Below the pieces are notes generated by a model. It searched no databases. It saw only the letters and a list, made by a program, of their open reading frames with translations, and was not told the origin of the DNA. From positions 436,001 through 500,000 of the forward strand of contig JAQFVV010000347.1 of assembly GCA_028023455.1 (NCBI GenBank): 64,000 bases of DNA. Reading direction: 5' to 3'. The position numbers and the translations under genes were made by a program. Each line of letters begins with the position of its first letter. Position 1 is the first letter of the stretch. Of the stretch, positions 31,586 to 42,621 are shown piece after piece. Source of the stretch: Epiperipatus broadwayi (lineage: Eukaryota; Onychophora; Udeonychophora; Euonychophora; Peripatidae).

Positions 31586-32880
31586 TTAAAGGGAGAGAGA
31601 TACCTTGGATAGGGTTTTAGTAAGCTGACTGGTAGATTGGATAATTGACTGCTGAATTTTCTTGGCCATAGCAGATTGTGATTTGTGAATTGAAAACCCA
31701 AGGAATCTTTGTGGATCAGCTATGTAATCAGATGAGATTTTCTTACCTGAACAAATTGTCCATGTAGATGACTTGCTTGGATTAATCTTTAACTGGAGTG
31801 TATTAGTAAAATTATCCACTATTTGATATAATTTTGTTAAGTATTTTTTTGAAGGGAGGATGACTAGAACATCGTCCATGTATGCTATTGAACTGATAGA
31901 TCTTTTAAGACATGGAACACATACTCCTGGAATCCTATCATTAATATCCATCAAAAGAGGGTTTATATAGGTAATAAATAGTAGGGCACTGAGAGGGGAT
32001 CCTTGTAGTATAGATATGTTAGGGTTGAAACTACTTGTGTATGACCCATTCAAAGAGATATATATCCGCCTATTATAAAGAAGATTATCCAATATTTGTA
32101 TAATTTCTGTAGAGATGCCAAGGTCTGATAATTAATTCAAAAGAATGTTGATATTGATAAATTCGAAGGCTTGAGAAATGTCTAACTGGACAGCAACTGG
32201 CTTCGAGAGTCTATTCTTACGGATGTAACTAAACAGCATCTTAACCTCACCAATCGCAGTCAATGCAGACGAATCTTTCTTGGCATATTATGTATGGGCA
32301 ATTTTATCCAGTATCTTACCTTGATTTTTTCTTTTATAACTCCTTCAATTATTTTAATTAAAATAGGAGACATAGAAATTGGTCTGATATTCTTAATATC
32401 CGTAGGGTCCCGGTTCTTCTTTAGAAAAGGAACCAATGCTATTGGGTAAAGATTATGAATAATTCTCTTCTGTTCCGATAGATGGTTTATCATATTCATT
32501 ATAATCGGTATAGTAAAATTGCTGAGATGGGCCAACAAGAACTTAGGAATGGCATGCATGCCTGGATGTACACTCTTCTTTAGAAAAGGAACCAATGCTA
32601 TTGGGTAAAGATTATGAATAATTCTCTTCTGTTTCAATAGAGGGTTTATCATATTCATTATAATCGGTATAGTAAAATTGCTGAGATGGGCCAACAATAA
32701 CTTAGGAATGGCATGCATGCCTGGATGTACATGGTCTGGCAAATGTACAAGCCTACCTTTAATGTCAGCTGCTGTAAAGGCATGTTCTTCAATGCTATTT
32801 GACTTATCCCAATCATGATGTTCATCAGATAACACCTTCCGCAATAAGTCTTCATAATACTTAGCAATATGCAAGATCAT
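31586..32880 (-). pseudogene. L1/Tx1-like LINE, reverse transcriptase
   Basis: From 32880 down: a linker with HVHPGMHAIPKLLLAHLSN, then ALVPFLKKNRDPTDIKNIRP ISMSP (RT motifs 1-2) near 32370-32430. The frame breaks near 32260. The second part, 32092-31586, has LQGSPLSALLFITYINPLL (motif B), AYMDDVLVILPS (catalytic motif C with YMDD instead of the usual F/YADD), LKINPSKSSTW (D) and FLGFSI (E). RT copies the element's RNA at the nicked target. Between the two frames (about 32092-32260) motif A is hit by stops. An in-frame 53-codon duplication lies at 32416-32733. Clade placement near L1/Tx1 is from the C-terminal boxes and is tentative. Confidence 0.72.
32416..32733. repeat. In-frame 159 bp tandem duplication in LINE RT
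   Basis: Units 32416-32574 and 32575-32733 both contain CTTCTTTAGAAAAGGAACCA and GGCATGCATGCCTGGATGTA. They differ at several bases (TTCCGATAGATGG against TTTCAATAGAGGG). On the minus strand this repeats 53 codons (HPGMHAIPK to VPFLKK), so the frame is kept. Confidence 0.88.
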
Positions 32881-32921
32881 ATGGTGTCCGGAGATCTTGA
32901 CACCATTTAAATCTAGAACTG

Positions 32922-33785
32922 TTAGTAAATCTTGTTTCCTCCTAGCTCCCAGTGCCCATCTAAGATATTCTTGAGTCCAGCAAGCTGGCTGGTAAGGTAT
33001 ATCTTAGCCCTCTTTGTTGCAATATATTCAGCGAGGGCAACCTGCCTAGACTTATACTGAGCTTTCAGAGTAAGTAGGTTTTCAATGGAGGAGTGATCAG
33101 TGGAGAATTCCTTAATTTTATTATTGATATTCTCCAATTCATTCATAAGAGTAATGGGTTCTCTCAATTTGTGAATGTGGTGGCTAATTAGAGTTTGTAA
33201 GATTTGAATAAATGCAAACCAAGCTTCCTCCAGAGGTCTAGATAAGATGTTAATCTTGTGATATAAGATATAGGCCTCGGAGGGAATGGCCTCAGTCATT
33301 GTGGCCTTTGTAATCATTCTAATAGACTTATCAAGCTTAACTGAATTACAGTTATCTATCTCAATGCATGCTACTAAGGCATGATGATCGAAGAAGGTTA
33401 CAGGTTGTAAGATGGTCTCCAGGCCATAATGTAGCTCAGATGTATAAAAAAAAAGGTCTATTAGCGATTGGCAACTTCTAGTATAAAAAGAGAAGGCATT
33501 AGATGGAAAGAACCCTAGGCTACTAATAAAACATCTATTGAGCAGGTGAATGTATTTGTTAATGAAAACTTCATAGGTGGTATTGAAGTCTCCAATGATG
33601 ATAGATGTGTAACTATTGTTGACTGTAATCATGTTTATAGTGTTAACGATATGCAGATAGAAGGCTGGATTGCTCGGAGTATATATATAGAAGGCGTTGA
33701 TTGTAATGCCATCATAGGTAAGGTTGATAGAAATAATATTGTGGTCTGCATATAGAATTTTGAATTTGTTGGGGGCTGGAATAGA
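32922..33785 (-). pseudogene. L1/Tx1-like LINE, AP-type endonuclease
   Basis: The main frame 33632-32922 carries SIIIGDFNT (the GDFN metal-binding motif), RSCQSLIDLFFYTSE and FFDHHALVACIEID (the SDH motif with D-H kept). A frame change near 33635 joins it to an upstream piece with NAFYIYTPSNPA-like residues, the Y-x-P box. The copy begins near 33785, so the N-terminal part with the first asparagine and glutamate motifs is missing. This enzyme nicks the target. It joins directly to the RT region. Confidence 0.7.
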
Positions 33786-33842
33786 TAGCTGAAGGGAGCT
33801 TGAAAGTCTGTGTTCAAATCCTCTCCAATTATATTTATAATT
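33775..33842 (-). mobile_element. Foldback-family right-end piece
   Basis: GAATAGATAGCTGAAGGGAG, CTTGAAAGTCTGTGTTCAAA and TCCTCTCCAATTATATTTA are the right-end blocks. See the left-arm piece at 30310. Confidence 0.65.
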
Positions 33843-34077
33843 TGTAAATAATAATAAATATCTACTTATTTATACATTATAAACATCAATTTGTGCAATT
33901 TTATTAAATCAATATTTATTAAATCAATATTTGAGTAAACAAAATAATATATATATATACATGTTGAAAAAAAATATATATTTTTGAAAGTTTTTATCTA
34001 TTTATATATTTTATTTTTAAAATATGATTTTTTTTTTACAAAACAAGTTTTTTCATACCTGCACTTATACATGCAAT

Positions 34078-34385
34078 ATATAGGGGGTTTGAACTCAGAC
34101 TTTCACACGACCCTCAACCATCCATGCTATCTCATACTGCTGACATACTTGATCACACACATGTCGAAAAGATAAATAATCACCAATATCCGTATTCGTG
34201 CTAAACCAGCGCTCGTCAGTTGGTCCAGATTATCATCTCCACACATATATACAATCAAATCTCAGCTTATATCAAGATAGCCAATCTTTATACTTTAATG
34301 GATAGGCTTCAAACTACTCCACCCCACAACTCTTCAGCCATCCATTTCATTGAAAATCTGATGATGGAATGCTCATATTTTTATT
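34078..34385 (+). mobile_element. Foldback-family copy, full left arm
   Basis: It starts GGGGGTTTGAACTCAGACTT and runs through CTAAACCAGCGCTCGTCAG, TCATCTCCACACATATATAC and CTTTAATGGATAGGCTTCAA. It ends after CTGATGATGGAATGCTCATA with no second arm. The 93-codon frame at 34220 is inside it. Confidence 0.75.
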
Positions 34386-35570
34386 TTTGCAAAATTTTAT
34401 TTAAAATTAATAACAGTTTTAATGAAGAGAATCATTCTTGTTTTGATTTATACAATTTGGAAAGCATATCTACAAATAAGATATTTTTAAACAATATCTA
34501 AATGTTTTTATCATTGTAAAAAAGTACCACAGCATGAAAACATTGCAATGGATACATATATATGCGTGTGTGTGTGCGTGCTGGTGTATTGTGCATGTGT
34601 CAAAGTTTTACAAGGAAATGTGTATGTAATAATAAATTACATAAAAATACAATCGTTTTTAATTCAAGTTTAAAATTCTATTTGTATTAAAGTTGCTAAT
34701 TGTTTGAATTAAAAAGTATAAAAATTTGCACACAACAGCATTTTTTTCATTTAATTAATAGGTTCTTGCAAATATGTATCTTATACTGAAACTAACATTT
34801 ACATTTATTTAATATAGACCAAAAAATATCATGTGATTTTTCTATTCTCATGCATTTTAGTAAAAACACTGTATGATTCCCCTAGCTTCCGCTGAACATT
34901 TTCATGAATAGCAAAAATATAGTCTATTATTCGGCTCTAAAACCATTTATATCAAAGGAATTCAGGGATAGAGATTGAATTAGTGGCTATTGTTAATTTA
35001 ATACACTTTTTAGTTAAAATTGATTATTTAAATTGATGCAAAAATCAGTTTAATAGAAAGTAGTTTTAAAAATATTTAAAATTGGTGAGAAGTTACAACT
35101 GCTTTCAGATAATAATTGATATCAATTGAAAAAGCACATCAGATTTTCCTAGCAATAAATCAATTATGAACAATTTTGCAAAATATAACAGATTTTTGAA
35201 AGAAAAAAAATTGTTAACTATCGTTATTTATTTCAATTATTTTTTATAAAATAAATTTATATATATAAGTGTACATTCTATGGCTAAAATCTGCATGATA
35301 TAAGTATTACTGTAAATGAATATTAATACCATACAATGACATTTAATCATCATTAATAGCTGAAAATTTCTTTTCACTCTCCCAAACAGTCATCATAAAT
35401 AAGTATAGTTAGTTCAACTCCAAAAAAAGGAGAGTAAAAAAAAAACTATCCTAGAAATGAGTTTTGCTTTGACTATGCAAACCTATCAATGAAACGCATA
35501 TACGACGCATAAAGTACATACTGGTCCATTTTTCTATTTACTTGATATTTCTAAAATATTTATACATACA
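34386..35570. other. No gene recognised
   Basis: AT-rich sequence with a TG/GC run at 34560-34590. No family recognised. Confidence 0.5.
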
Positions 35571-35677
35571 TTGTCAAGCGTTGGTGGTCGAGAGATCAGC
35601 ACAGCCGCCTTGCAAACAGTTGTCCCGGATTAGCGGGTTCGCTTCCTGGACGATGTTATGGCACATGAAAAAAAATA
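35571..35677 (+). mobile_element. tRNA-derived SINE
   Basis: A GC-richer block with an A-box-like GTGGTCGAGAGATCAGC and a B-box-like GGGTTCGCTTCC, followed by GACGATGTTATGGCACATG and an A-run. The A box resembles tRNA-Leu/Ser (GCCGAGAGGT in the sister copy). SINEs are transcribed by RNA polymerase III from these boxes and moved by a LINE. It starts near TTGTCAAGCG. The 76-codon frame across it is not a gene. Confidence 0.72.
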
Positions 35678-35921
35678 TATACATATACGAGTGTCTATTT
35701 GACTGTCTTAGAACTTCATCATGTATGGACCTGTTACATCTACAATGTAAAATTCAAATAAAACAATGTTAAGTAGGCGGCCTATTATGGACAAATATCT
35801 TTTCTCATAGGCTGAATAACTGGAGAAAGAAAATATCTACAATGTTTGCAATGAATCCTTGAAATATTTGTCTAATAGAGTCTTATCAGCGAATGTTATT
35901 TAATGTCAGTTGTCAATTTTT

Positions 35922-36036
35922 TTTTTTTTTTCCATGTGTCATAGCATCGGCCGGGACGCGAACCCACAACCGTCTGCAACCAACTACTTGCTTGCATGGC
36001 GACTGCGATACCTCTCGGCTAACAATGCAAGACGGG
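35922..36036 (-). mobile_element. tRNA-derived SINE with target duplication
   Basis: On the minus strand: GTCTTGCATTGTTAGCCGAG with AGGTATCGCAGTCGCC (A box), GGTTCGCGTCCC (B box), GATGCTATGACACATGG and an A-run. The direct repeat GTTGTCAATTTTT flanks it at 35909-35921 and 36037-36049, a 13 bp target duplication typical of LINE-driven insertion. It is the best copy in the window. Confidence 0.82.
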
Positions 36037-36211
36037 GTTGTCAATTTTTGTGCTTGTTTTAAGTAGAAAAAATCAAGCATTAAATTATAAAAAAAAAAAA
36101 CAATCGTCTAGATATGTAATATCGAAATACAATTATAATGCATATATTTTAACCTAGATGTAATTAAAATGAATTTGAATTCATTTAAATGGATATAGTA
36201 AGGTCCTACAT

Positions 36212-36572
36212 ATGAGGGGTCAGATTGACCTAAGGTCAACATGGTTATGAGCATAATATTGGGATCATCAATGGCTTTGATGATTCCATCATCAGATTTT
36301 TAGTGATAAGAATTGCTGAAGAGTTGGAGAGTGGAGAGGATTGAAGCCTGTCCATTAAACTTTGTAGATTTTCTATCTCAATATAAAACCAGGCACTGAG
36401 TATATATATGTATGGGAGATGATGCTCCAGACCAACTAAGGGGTGCTGGTTTAGCACAAAATATTTATATTGCAGATCATTTATCTTTTTCACATGTATG
36501 TGATCTTAGATAGAGTGGATGATTGTAGAAAGCATGAAAGTCTGGGTTCAAATTCCCTTTCATCCTCTACAT
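36212..36572 (-). mobile_element. Foldback-family copy, right arm
   Basis: GAGGGGTCAGATTGACCTAA near the centre end, then TGATGATTCCATCATCAGAT, GCTGAAGAGTTGGAGAGTGG, GGGTGCTGGTTTAGCACAAA and CTTTTTCACATGTATGTGAT, with GAAAGTCTGGGTTCAAATTC at the outer end. The left arm is absent. The 82-codon minus frame at 36245 lies in it. Confidence 0.75.
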
Positions 36573-37082
36573 GTAAGTCCTATAAAAAGATATATAGATA
36601 TATATGATAATAATGTGAATATCAAAAATACTTGAAATCATATAGGAATATAAACTCTAAGAATAGTTATAAAATAAAGTTCTGAGTCTCTTGTCCTTTT
36701 ATGTTATTTGTTTAAGATCATCTAAAAATAAATTTGACATTTACAAAAATTGCTTTACATAGCTTTATCATGATAGAGATCCCTGATTGGCTTGATGTAT
36801 TATATAGTAAAAAAAAATAATGAAAAGTATAAAGTTACTTTAAAAAATGAATTTGATATCAAAAAACAGTAATTTATCTTTATGGTAAATGTTATATAAA
36901 AACCAGATGAAGCAAATAAAGTTTTGTAAAACTGAGGAGAATTCATTGACTTTATAAGATGAAAAATCCTGAGGTGTTAAAAAAAAGTGAAAAAAAAAAT
37001 AATTATTATTTAAGGCAAAAAATCTTTTCAAGATAGAAGATAAAAAAGAAGGAAGAAAAACTCAAAAAATAATGATCTTTTG

Positions 37083-37650
37083 AAAATGATTAATGGTGTA
37101 TATCATCATTTTCAACCATTATCTATTCACTCCAGGATGAAGATCTCTCCAAGTTTAATCCACCTTCTCCAATCTCTAGCCCCTCTTTTCCATATTAACC
37201 CAGCACACTTTTTTATTTCATCCATCAATCTCACATGTGGGTTTTTTCTAGGTCTTTTATTAATCTTTTGGAATTAAGTTTAAGATTTCAACTGTCTATC
37301 TTTTATCATCTCTTCTAACAATATATCCAGTCCAATTCTACTTCAGACTCTTAATTCTTTCAATGATGTCGGTAATACCTGTTTGTTCTCTTGCCCATGT
37401 ATTTTATTTTTGATCTCTTCTTACTCATAATATTTAATCTCACCATGCTTCATTGAGTAGTCTAAAGTCTCTGTATTACTCTTCTGATAAGTGTCCAAGT
37501 CTCAGATCCATAAGTAAAAACTGGTAAAACACATTAATTAAAAATATTCCTTTTCAGACAGCTAGGTATATTTCCTATTAAAATTGTTTCTACCAAAAAC
37601 ACTCAAACTTTAATTCTATGATTAATTTCATCCATTGTGTTTTTGTAGTA
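37083..37650 (-). pseudogene. RTE 3' fragment, minus strand
   Basis: The reverse complement matches the last 560 bases of the RTE at 53.5-54.05 kb. It codes for TYGSETWTL-like residues near 37500-37520, the Asp-Lys-Arg-rich segment near 37400, and WMK near 37220. It ends with a tail like ATAATGGTTGAAAATGATGA near 37085. It is strongly 5'-truncated, as usual for LINEs, and full of stops. Confidence 0.75.
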
Positions 37651-37821
37651 ATAATCTGACTTGGGGTAAAAAAAAGAACTGAATGGTATAAATGCCAATT
37701 TGCTAGCATATATTAAGTTATTGTAACTGAGAATGATGATGATGCTTCCATAGTGCACCATTTGTGGTCAATAGAATATGCTTGGTTTAATTTTAAATAT
37801 TTGATTCTATTAAAACATAAA

Positions 37822-38605
37822 TTAACCCTTTGAGACATACGCACGTATGAGCTTGTAAAAAAACTTTGCAATTTCGACAGCAATAGCGCGCAAACCGTAT
37901 ACGTCACAGTTACAAGTCTTTTTTCTTTCGCTTTGCCATTTTTCTAGCTTTTTGTATGTGTAAAAATTTTTTCTGTGCGATGAAAATTAGATGTTTTATA
38001 GCAATTTTTGTAAAGTAGGTTATTAAAATTTTATAATTTTTTTTTCTTTCTAGATTTTATCAATGTATAAAAAAATTACCCGCAGATATGACTTCTTTCT
38101 TCGCTGAACGTGATTTTGATTCTGACGAAGACTTTCCTGTTGATGATGTGTTTGATTCTGAGGTTTGGCATCTTCTTCTTCTGTGGATTACAGTGACTCT
38201 CCAGGACTAAATTTCCCCATTATCCATGAGTATTCAATTCCTGATCTATTTCATTTATTTTTTGATAGGAAATTATATAACCACATTTGCACTGAAAGCA
38301 ATAGGTATGCTTCAGAGTGGAAGGCATTACCGAAGTGGGTTGATCTGTTACCCGCTGAGTTGAATACATTTTTTGGTATGGTTATTCATGTTTGTACTAT
38401 ATCACACATACCAAAACTAAAATTTATTTGGTCTAAAAATGAATATTTGCATCAACCGGTACTTGCTAGAGTTATGACCCGAGATCGATTTTTTGGTATT
38501 CTAAATAATTTACATTTCAATAATAATAAAACCATGCCCCCAATTACTAGTAAAGTGCATGATATGATATTATTTTATTTACTGTTTTTATTCATTTCAT
38601 TGTAG
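37822..38605 (+). pseudogene. piggyBac-like transposon, 5' part
   Basis: The element starts with the TTAA target at 37822-37825 and the terminal sequence CCCTTTGAGACATACGCACG; CCCT-type ends are typical of piggyBac. An ATG at 38088 opens an acidic N-terminus (FAERDFDSDEDF). A frame change near 38160 leads to the frame 38165-38605, with ALPKWVDLLPAELNTFFGM and LARVMTRDRFFGILNNLHFN. This is the DDE_Tnp_1_7 N-terminal block before the first catalytic Asp. The protein then runs off into LFYLLFLFISL and a stop. About two thirds of the transposase, all three catalytic aspartates and the 3' end are missing. Confidence 0.82.
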
Positions 38606-38865
38606 ATAAGTTTTTAATTACTTTATAACATACTTTGCTATTATGGTCTCCTATAAAATAATACATAGTTTAGCTCGCGCCCCACCCATGATATTCCAAT
38701 AATATAGTAATTATTTTTTACACCCATAACTTAGAATTTACTATGTTTTTATTCATTTTATTGTAGATAACTTATTTATTTTATAGCATACTTTGCTATT
38801 ATGGTTTCCTATGAAATAATGCATAATTTAGCTCACCCCACCCATGATATTCCAATAATATAGTG
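38579..38865 (+). repeat. Two ~160 bp tandem repeats
   Basis: Both units contain TTTTTATTCATTT, ATTGTAGATAA, CATACTTTGCTATTATGGT and CCACCCATGATATTCCAATA, starting near 38583 and 38749. They begin exactly where the piggyBac reading frame is lost, so the repeat or its parent element marks the break. Confidence 0.75.
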
Positions 38866-39318
38866 GATTCATTCCATTCTTTCTAAAATTTTATATCTAG
38901 AGTCTGGAAAAATGAGTATTCATTTATAATTTATTTTTAAAGTGCATGTGCATTGGCTTAATCATTAATATTACTATTACATAAAAAACATAGCACTATA
39001 TAAAATAATATCTCATTACATATGTTTAATTTCAACTAAAGAATGACGGTTCATAAATTGTAAAGATTTTGCTAGTGTCATTCATTCAAACATAACAAAT
39101 GTAATTTAAAGTGATCATGTAATACCTTCACACTCCTCTTCTTTCCACACACTTAAGATTTGCCCATACTTAAATGTTTGGGTCAAAAGAATGGGTGGAT
39201 TCATTTCATTCTTTCTAAAATACTATATCTCATGTCTGGAAAAATGAGTATTCATTTATAATTTATCTTTAAAGCACATGTACATTGGCTTAATCACTAA
39301 TATTACTATTATAGATTA
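38866..39318. repeat. Rearranged MITE, related to the 14.97 kb palindrome
   Basis: A ~120 bp direct repeat (GTGGATTCATTCCATTCTTT at 38862 and GTGGATTCATTTCATTCTTT at 39186; both contain GGAAAAATGAGTATTCATTT). It brackets a stretch at 39075-39190 holding GTAATTTAAAGTGATCATGT, ACACTTAAGATTTGCCCATA and AATGTTTGGGT. These also occur in the 14970-15359 palindrome. Confidence 0.65.
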
Positions 39319-39666
39319 ATAGAGAAAATTGTTTAGCCTCAAAATTGTCAATTAATAATTAATGCTTCCTGGAAACATCAAATCGTAAAATTATCTCTGT
39401 AATTACAAATGATATATTATCTGGGATTATCTATGTATAATATATATACTTCTAATGAACCAATATTTTGGCTGAGTTATTCTGTCCATCACTGGGTAAT
39501 AAATATTATTAAAATGGTTGTAGAGGCATTGTTAGCATTAGCATATAACAAAGATAAAAATAGCCAACCAAAACATCTATATGTTAGTATTGATATATCA
39601 TACATAGATGAATTTGAATATGTTATTTATGTCTGTACCCACTAGCCTGTGAAAATCTTTATTTTA

Positions 39667-39672
39667 ACATAC

Positions 39673-39714
<42 letters not shown>

Positions 39715-39764
39715 GTATGTTTCAATATATATATATATATATATATATATATTGAAACAGTAAG
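39667..39764. repeat. Two back-to-back hairpins on (TA)n cores
   Basis: ACATACAACTA, a TA run and TAGTTGTATGTTT form one inverted repeat (39667-39722). It is followed at once by TTTCAATA, a TA run and TATTGAAAC (about 39719-39760). Both arms of each are exact. Confidence 0.85.
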
Positions 39765-39769
39765 GTCTG

Positions 39770-41580
39770 CTTTGCAGATCTTGGTTTCATCTTTGCTCAC
39801 CTATTTCCCACCCTCATACCTTGTTTGAACCCCAATCTATTGTAGTGTGTCTGCAATACGCTTATATACCGAAAATCCTGCCTAATTTTAAACCATGAGT
39901 ACAATGCTTGTATTATATATAAGTATAACTCATGCCCAAATAAATAAAATATTATGGATTATGTATATGTTCGCATAATTTAGATTTAGTCAAAAGTGGG
40001 TTATATAGGTCATAATTGCGCACACACTATGATATGCATTTTAAAACATATCAAAACTATAAATTGTTAATTAAAGTTATTTTGTTTGAATCTATTTACA
40101 AAAATATATTACTGTTGTAATATATTTTTGATTTAAAATAAAATTCATATTCATTTAGTAAATGGATTCAAATATTGCAATTTAAAAAGTAAAATAATTT
40201 TCTTTTAATTTAATAAAAGTCATTCCAAATATTTCTGTTAAAATAAATGAGGGACAATAGTTTAATTATTTAATGTTATAGAAGCTTATCTAAAAATATA
40301 GCAGATGTCCATTTAAGGTTTTCTTTAATTAGTAAAAGTAATTTTTAATTAAATCTAGTTTGTAATTTGAATGTTGACAAGGAAATTAACAATAGAAATT
40401 AATTAAAATTTTGTTGAATTCCTTTAGATATTCGGATGGGTTTAATTACAGCTGATAAGTCCGATATATTTTTGTAATGCTCCAGGGCAGTTCTATTGTT
40501 TATTTCCACTATAAAAAGGAGGGTTTTCTTTTGTTCTCCATTCTAGTTATTTTCTAATGAAATGATTCTAGTCATTTGCTGATGAAATGAATCTAGTGAA
40601 AATATTCTAGTAAAATATTCTTCAAAATATATTGTCCTGATATTTTTAGCTACTTGTGCCTGTGAACTTAAATTCGAAGCCGAGTTTTCATCTCCAAATT
40701 AATTGACTATGTTTACCACACCAATTGCTAACCTTGACATGTTGGAGTAGAGCCAGTATGAAGGCTATTTCTTTCAGGAATGGCCAGCTGCTGCTCTAGA
40801 CAATTGGAAGCTATCACGTAAGGAACCCGGAACTGCTGCTGCTGCCAAAAATATGAACAATTCCAGATTTTGCTGCTGAGTTATATAAAACCTGATGACC
40901 AATCTACCTGCAAATGCTTCTCCAGAGGTAACCTAGATTAACCCAAGAGCTCTTGTGATTCCTAACTAACATGCTATAGCTATTTTAAATTGTTTTTCTT
41001 TTATTTCACATAACTTTATTATGTACTTTTTTAACATGTTCAAATATAACCAACAGTTTTGCTCTCTATCCTTTGGTTAATATTTTCTATTTATTAAGCT
41101 TTCTTTTATTTTATTATGATAATGTGTCAGAATCGTCTTTGATTATCACCTTTGTTGAAAGTAAGATGCTGCCATTAAGGCATATTTTAAATTTATAAAT
41201 AATTCCCAATTTTATTATCTTGCAAATCACTCGTTCAAGGGTGATTCTCATCTTCTTTAATATATATATAATAATCAAATAGTTTAAAATCTACATTTTA
41301 TTGATTTTAACCTAACATGAGAGTATGTGTGAGGTCAATGATTAAAATGTGCCACAAATGCATAATTGCATAAATAAACCTATGCTTTCTTTTCAAACCC
41401 GCAAGCATGCATTTTTCTATTTTAAATACTGAGTTCTACTTTAATTACAAAGTTCATCATTGACGTTGAGAATATGCGGACCCTTTTAAATGAATTTCTG
41501 GGAATTTGATTGGGCATCTCTTAATCCAAGTTAAACCCATTTAGTATGTTTTATATACATTAGTCTAATATTGCTGGTAA
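39770..41580. other. No gene recognised; one promoter-like site
   Basis: 39770-39960 is less AT-rich without a known match. 40430-40960 has a TATA box and several ATTCTAGT repeats (ATTCTAGTTATT, GATTCTAGTCAT, GAATCTAGTG, ATATTCTAGTA), followed by GCTGCTGCT-rich sequence. It could be an LTR and leader of an unrecognised retroelement. Nothing translates convincingly. Confidence 0.4.
40510..40518 (+). promoter_or_regulatory. TATA-box-like element
   Basis: TATAAAAAG followed within 30 bases by a pyrimidine-rich TCTTTTGTTCTCCATTC that could hold a start site. In this AT-rich DNA a chance match is quite possible. The GC-richer setting and the retroelement-like surroundings are the only support. 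Confidence 0.25.
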
Positions 41581-41787
41581 ATGAATTGGTTGATGAGACC
41601 GCTTTGTTTTGTTTCCAAGGATTTTACATGGCCAAGTCCATTCTCTCTTCGCTTCCTGTGGTTCCCAGGCAGAGTGTGTACTCAAATGATACACCTGGGA
41701 ATTAAACATAGTCATCACCCAGTTGCTAAGTTTTGGCTGTTCATGACAACACTTTCCTATGTGTTAGCGGAGAGCTGCCCTCCGTAG
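41581..41787 (+). pseudogene. Integrase zinc-finger fossil (Gypsy type)
   Basis: The second half of this 68-codon frame, HLGIKHSHHPVAKFWLFM then LSYVLAESCPP, fits the H-x-G-I-x-x-T-x-x-L-V-x-x-x-FWWP-x-M, YV-x-x-C-x-x-C pattern of the integrase HHCC domain. The last cysteine is lost to a stop. No further integrase sequence follows. It belongs to a different copy or lineage from the fossil at 1-2331. Confidence 0.45.
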
Positions 41788-42596
41788 TCATTTCAAATAT
41801 TCACTATTGTTTTATTTATATATTTATTTTTACAAAGCATTCGTGACTTAAACATGTCACACCCGCCATCCTTTAATAAATTCATTACTAGAAATACTGA
41901 CCTCCCATCTGCTTTAATTATTATTATCAAATAAAAGTCATGATCACATCCCCACTTTATTGCTTAGTAAGCTTTTGTCCGTGCTAGTCTCGAAATCAAT
42001 AAATATTATATAACCCGTAATATCAAATATTTTATTAAACTGTTATAATTACTCAAAGCACCTCGCACACGTTCCCATCTTTTTAAGCACATTATCATAA
42101 TGCTATTAGCCCCAGGGATAGAATATATAATTTTGCTTTAAAACCTTTTTGTCATTTATTGGAATGTGATGCCAACAATTATTTAATACGCGTCCCTGTC
42201 TCATATAAGCAGGCAGTGGCGTTATATATATATTTCTATATAAATAAATTTTGGAATCATTTAAAACTAATTTTGATTTTATTTTATTGATTCCTAACAC
42301 AGTCTTGGTCTATATATCTATTTTATACATTTTTTTTGTACATCCATAGACGTTAATTAGCAACCCAAACTTATCTTAGTATAGAGTCTTTTGTTTCTCC
42401 CTGACCACCAGGCACTGGTAAAAAGTTATACTAGTAGTAGCATCAGATGCATTATCATGTAGGAGGCGCTGTGAAATTTGGACTTTAGATTCGAACTTAG
42501 TATATCTAGAAGGCAACCCCTCCTAGAATGTTCAGGTTCGTGTTTGGGGTTTGAATTCTGCAGTGTGTTAGTGAGATAGACGATTCTGACTGTTAC
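41788..42596. other. No gene; possible LTR-like end
   Basis: 42330-42594 is less AT-rich (CTGACCACCAGGCACTGG, GTAGGAGGCGCTGTGAAATT, GGCAACCCCTCCTAGAATG). It ends GACTGTTACA against a TA microsatellite, as the LTRs at 12339 and 29121 do. Read on the minus strand it would start TGTAACAGTC. No partner copy is seen. Confidence 0.3.
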
Positions 42597-42621
42597 AATA
42601 TATATATATATATATATATAT
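42597..42621. repeat. (TA)n microsatellite
   Basis: A pure TA run between GTTACA and the start of the TIR element. Confidence 0.9.

Noticed and set aside
35571-35660. Intact tRNA gene
   Set aside because: The A and B boxes are present, but the acceptor and anticodon stems do not close; the block recurs with an A-run and target duplication, so it is a SINE.
39409-39645. 78-codon frame that might be an exon
   Set aside because: No family resemblance, no convincing splice context, and surrounded by repeats.
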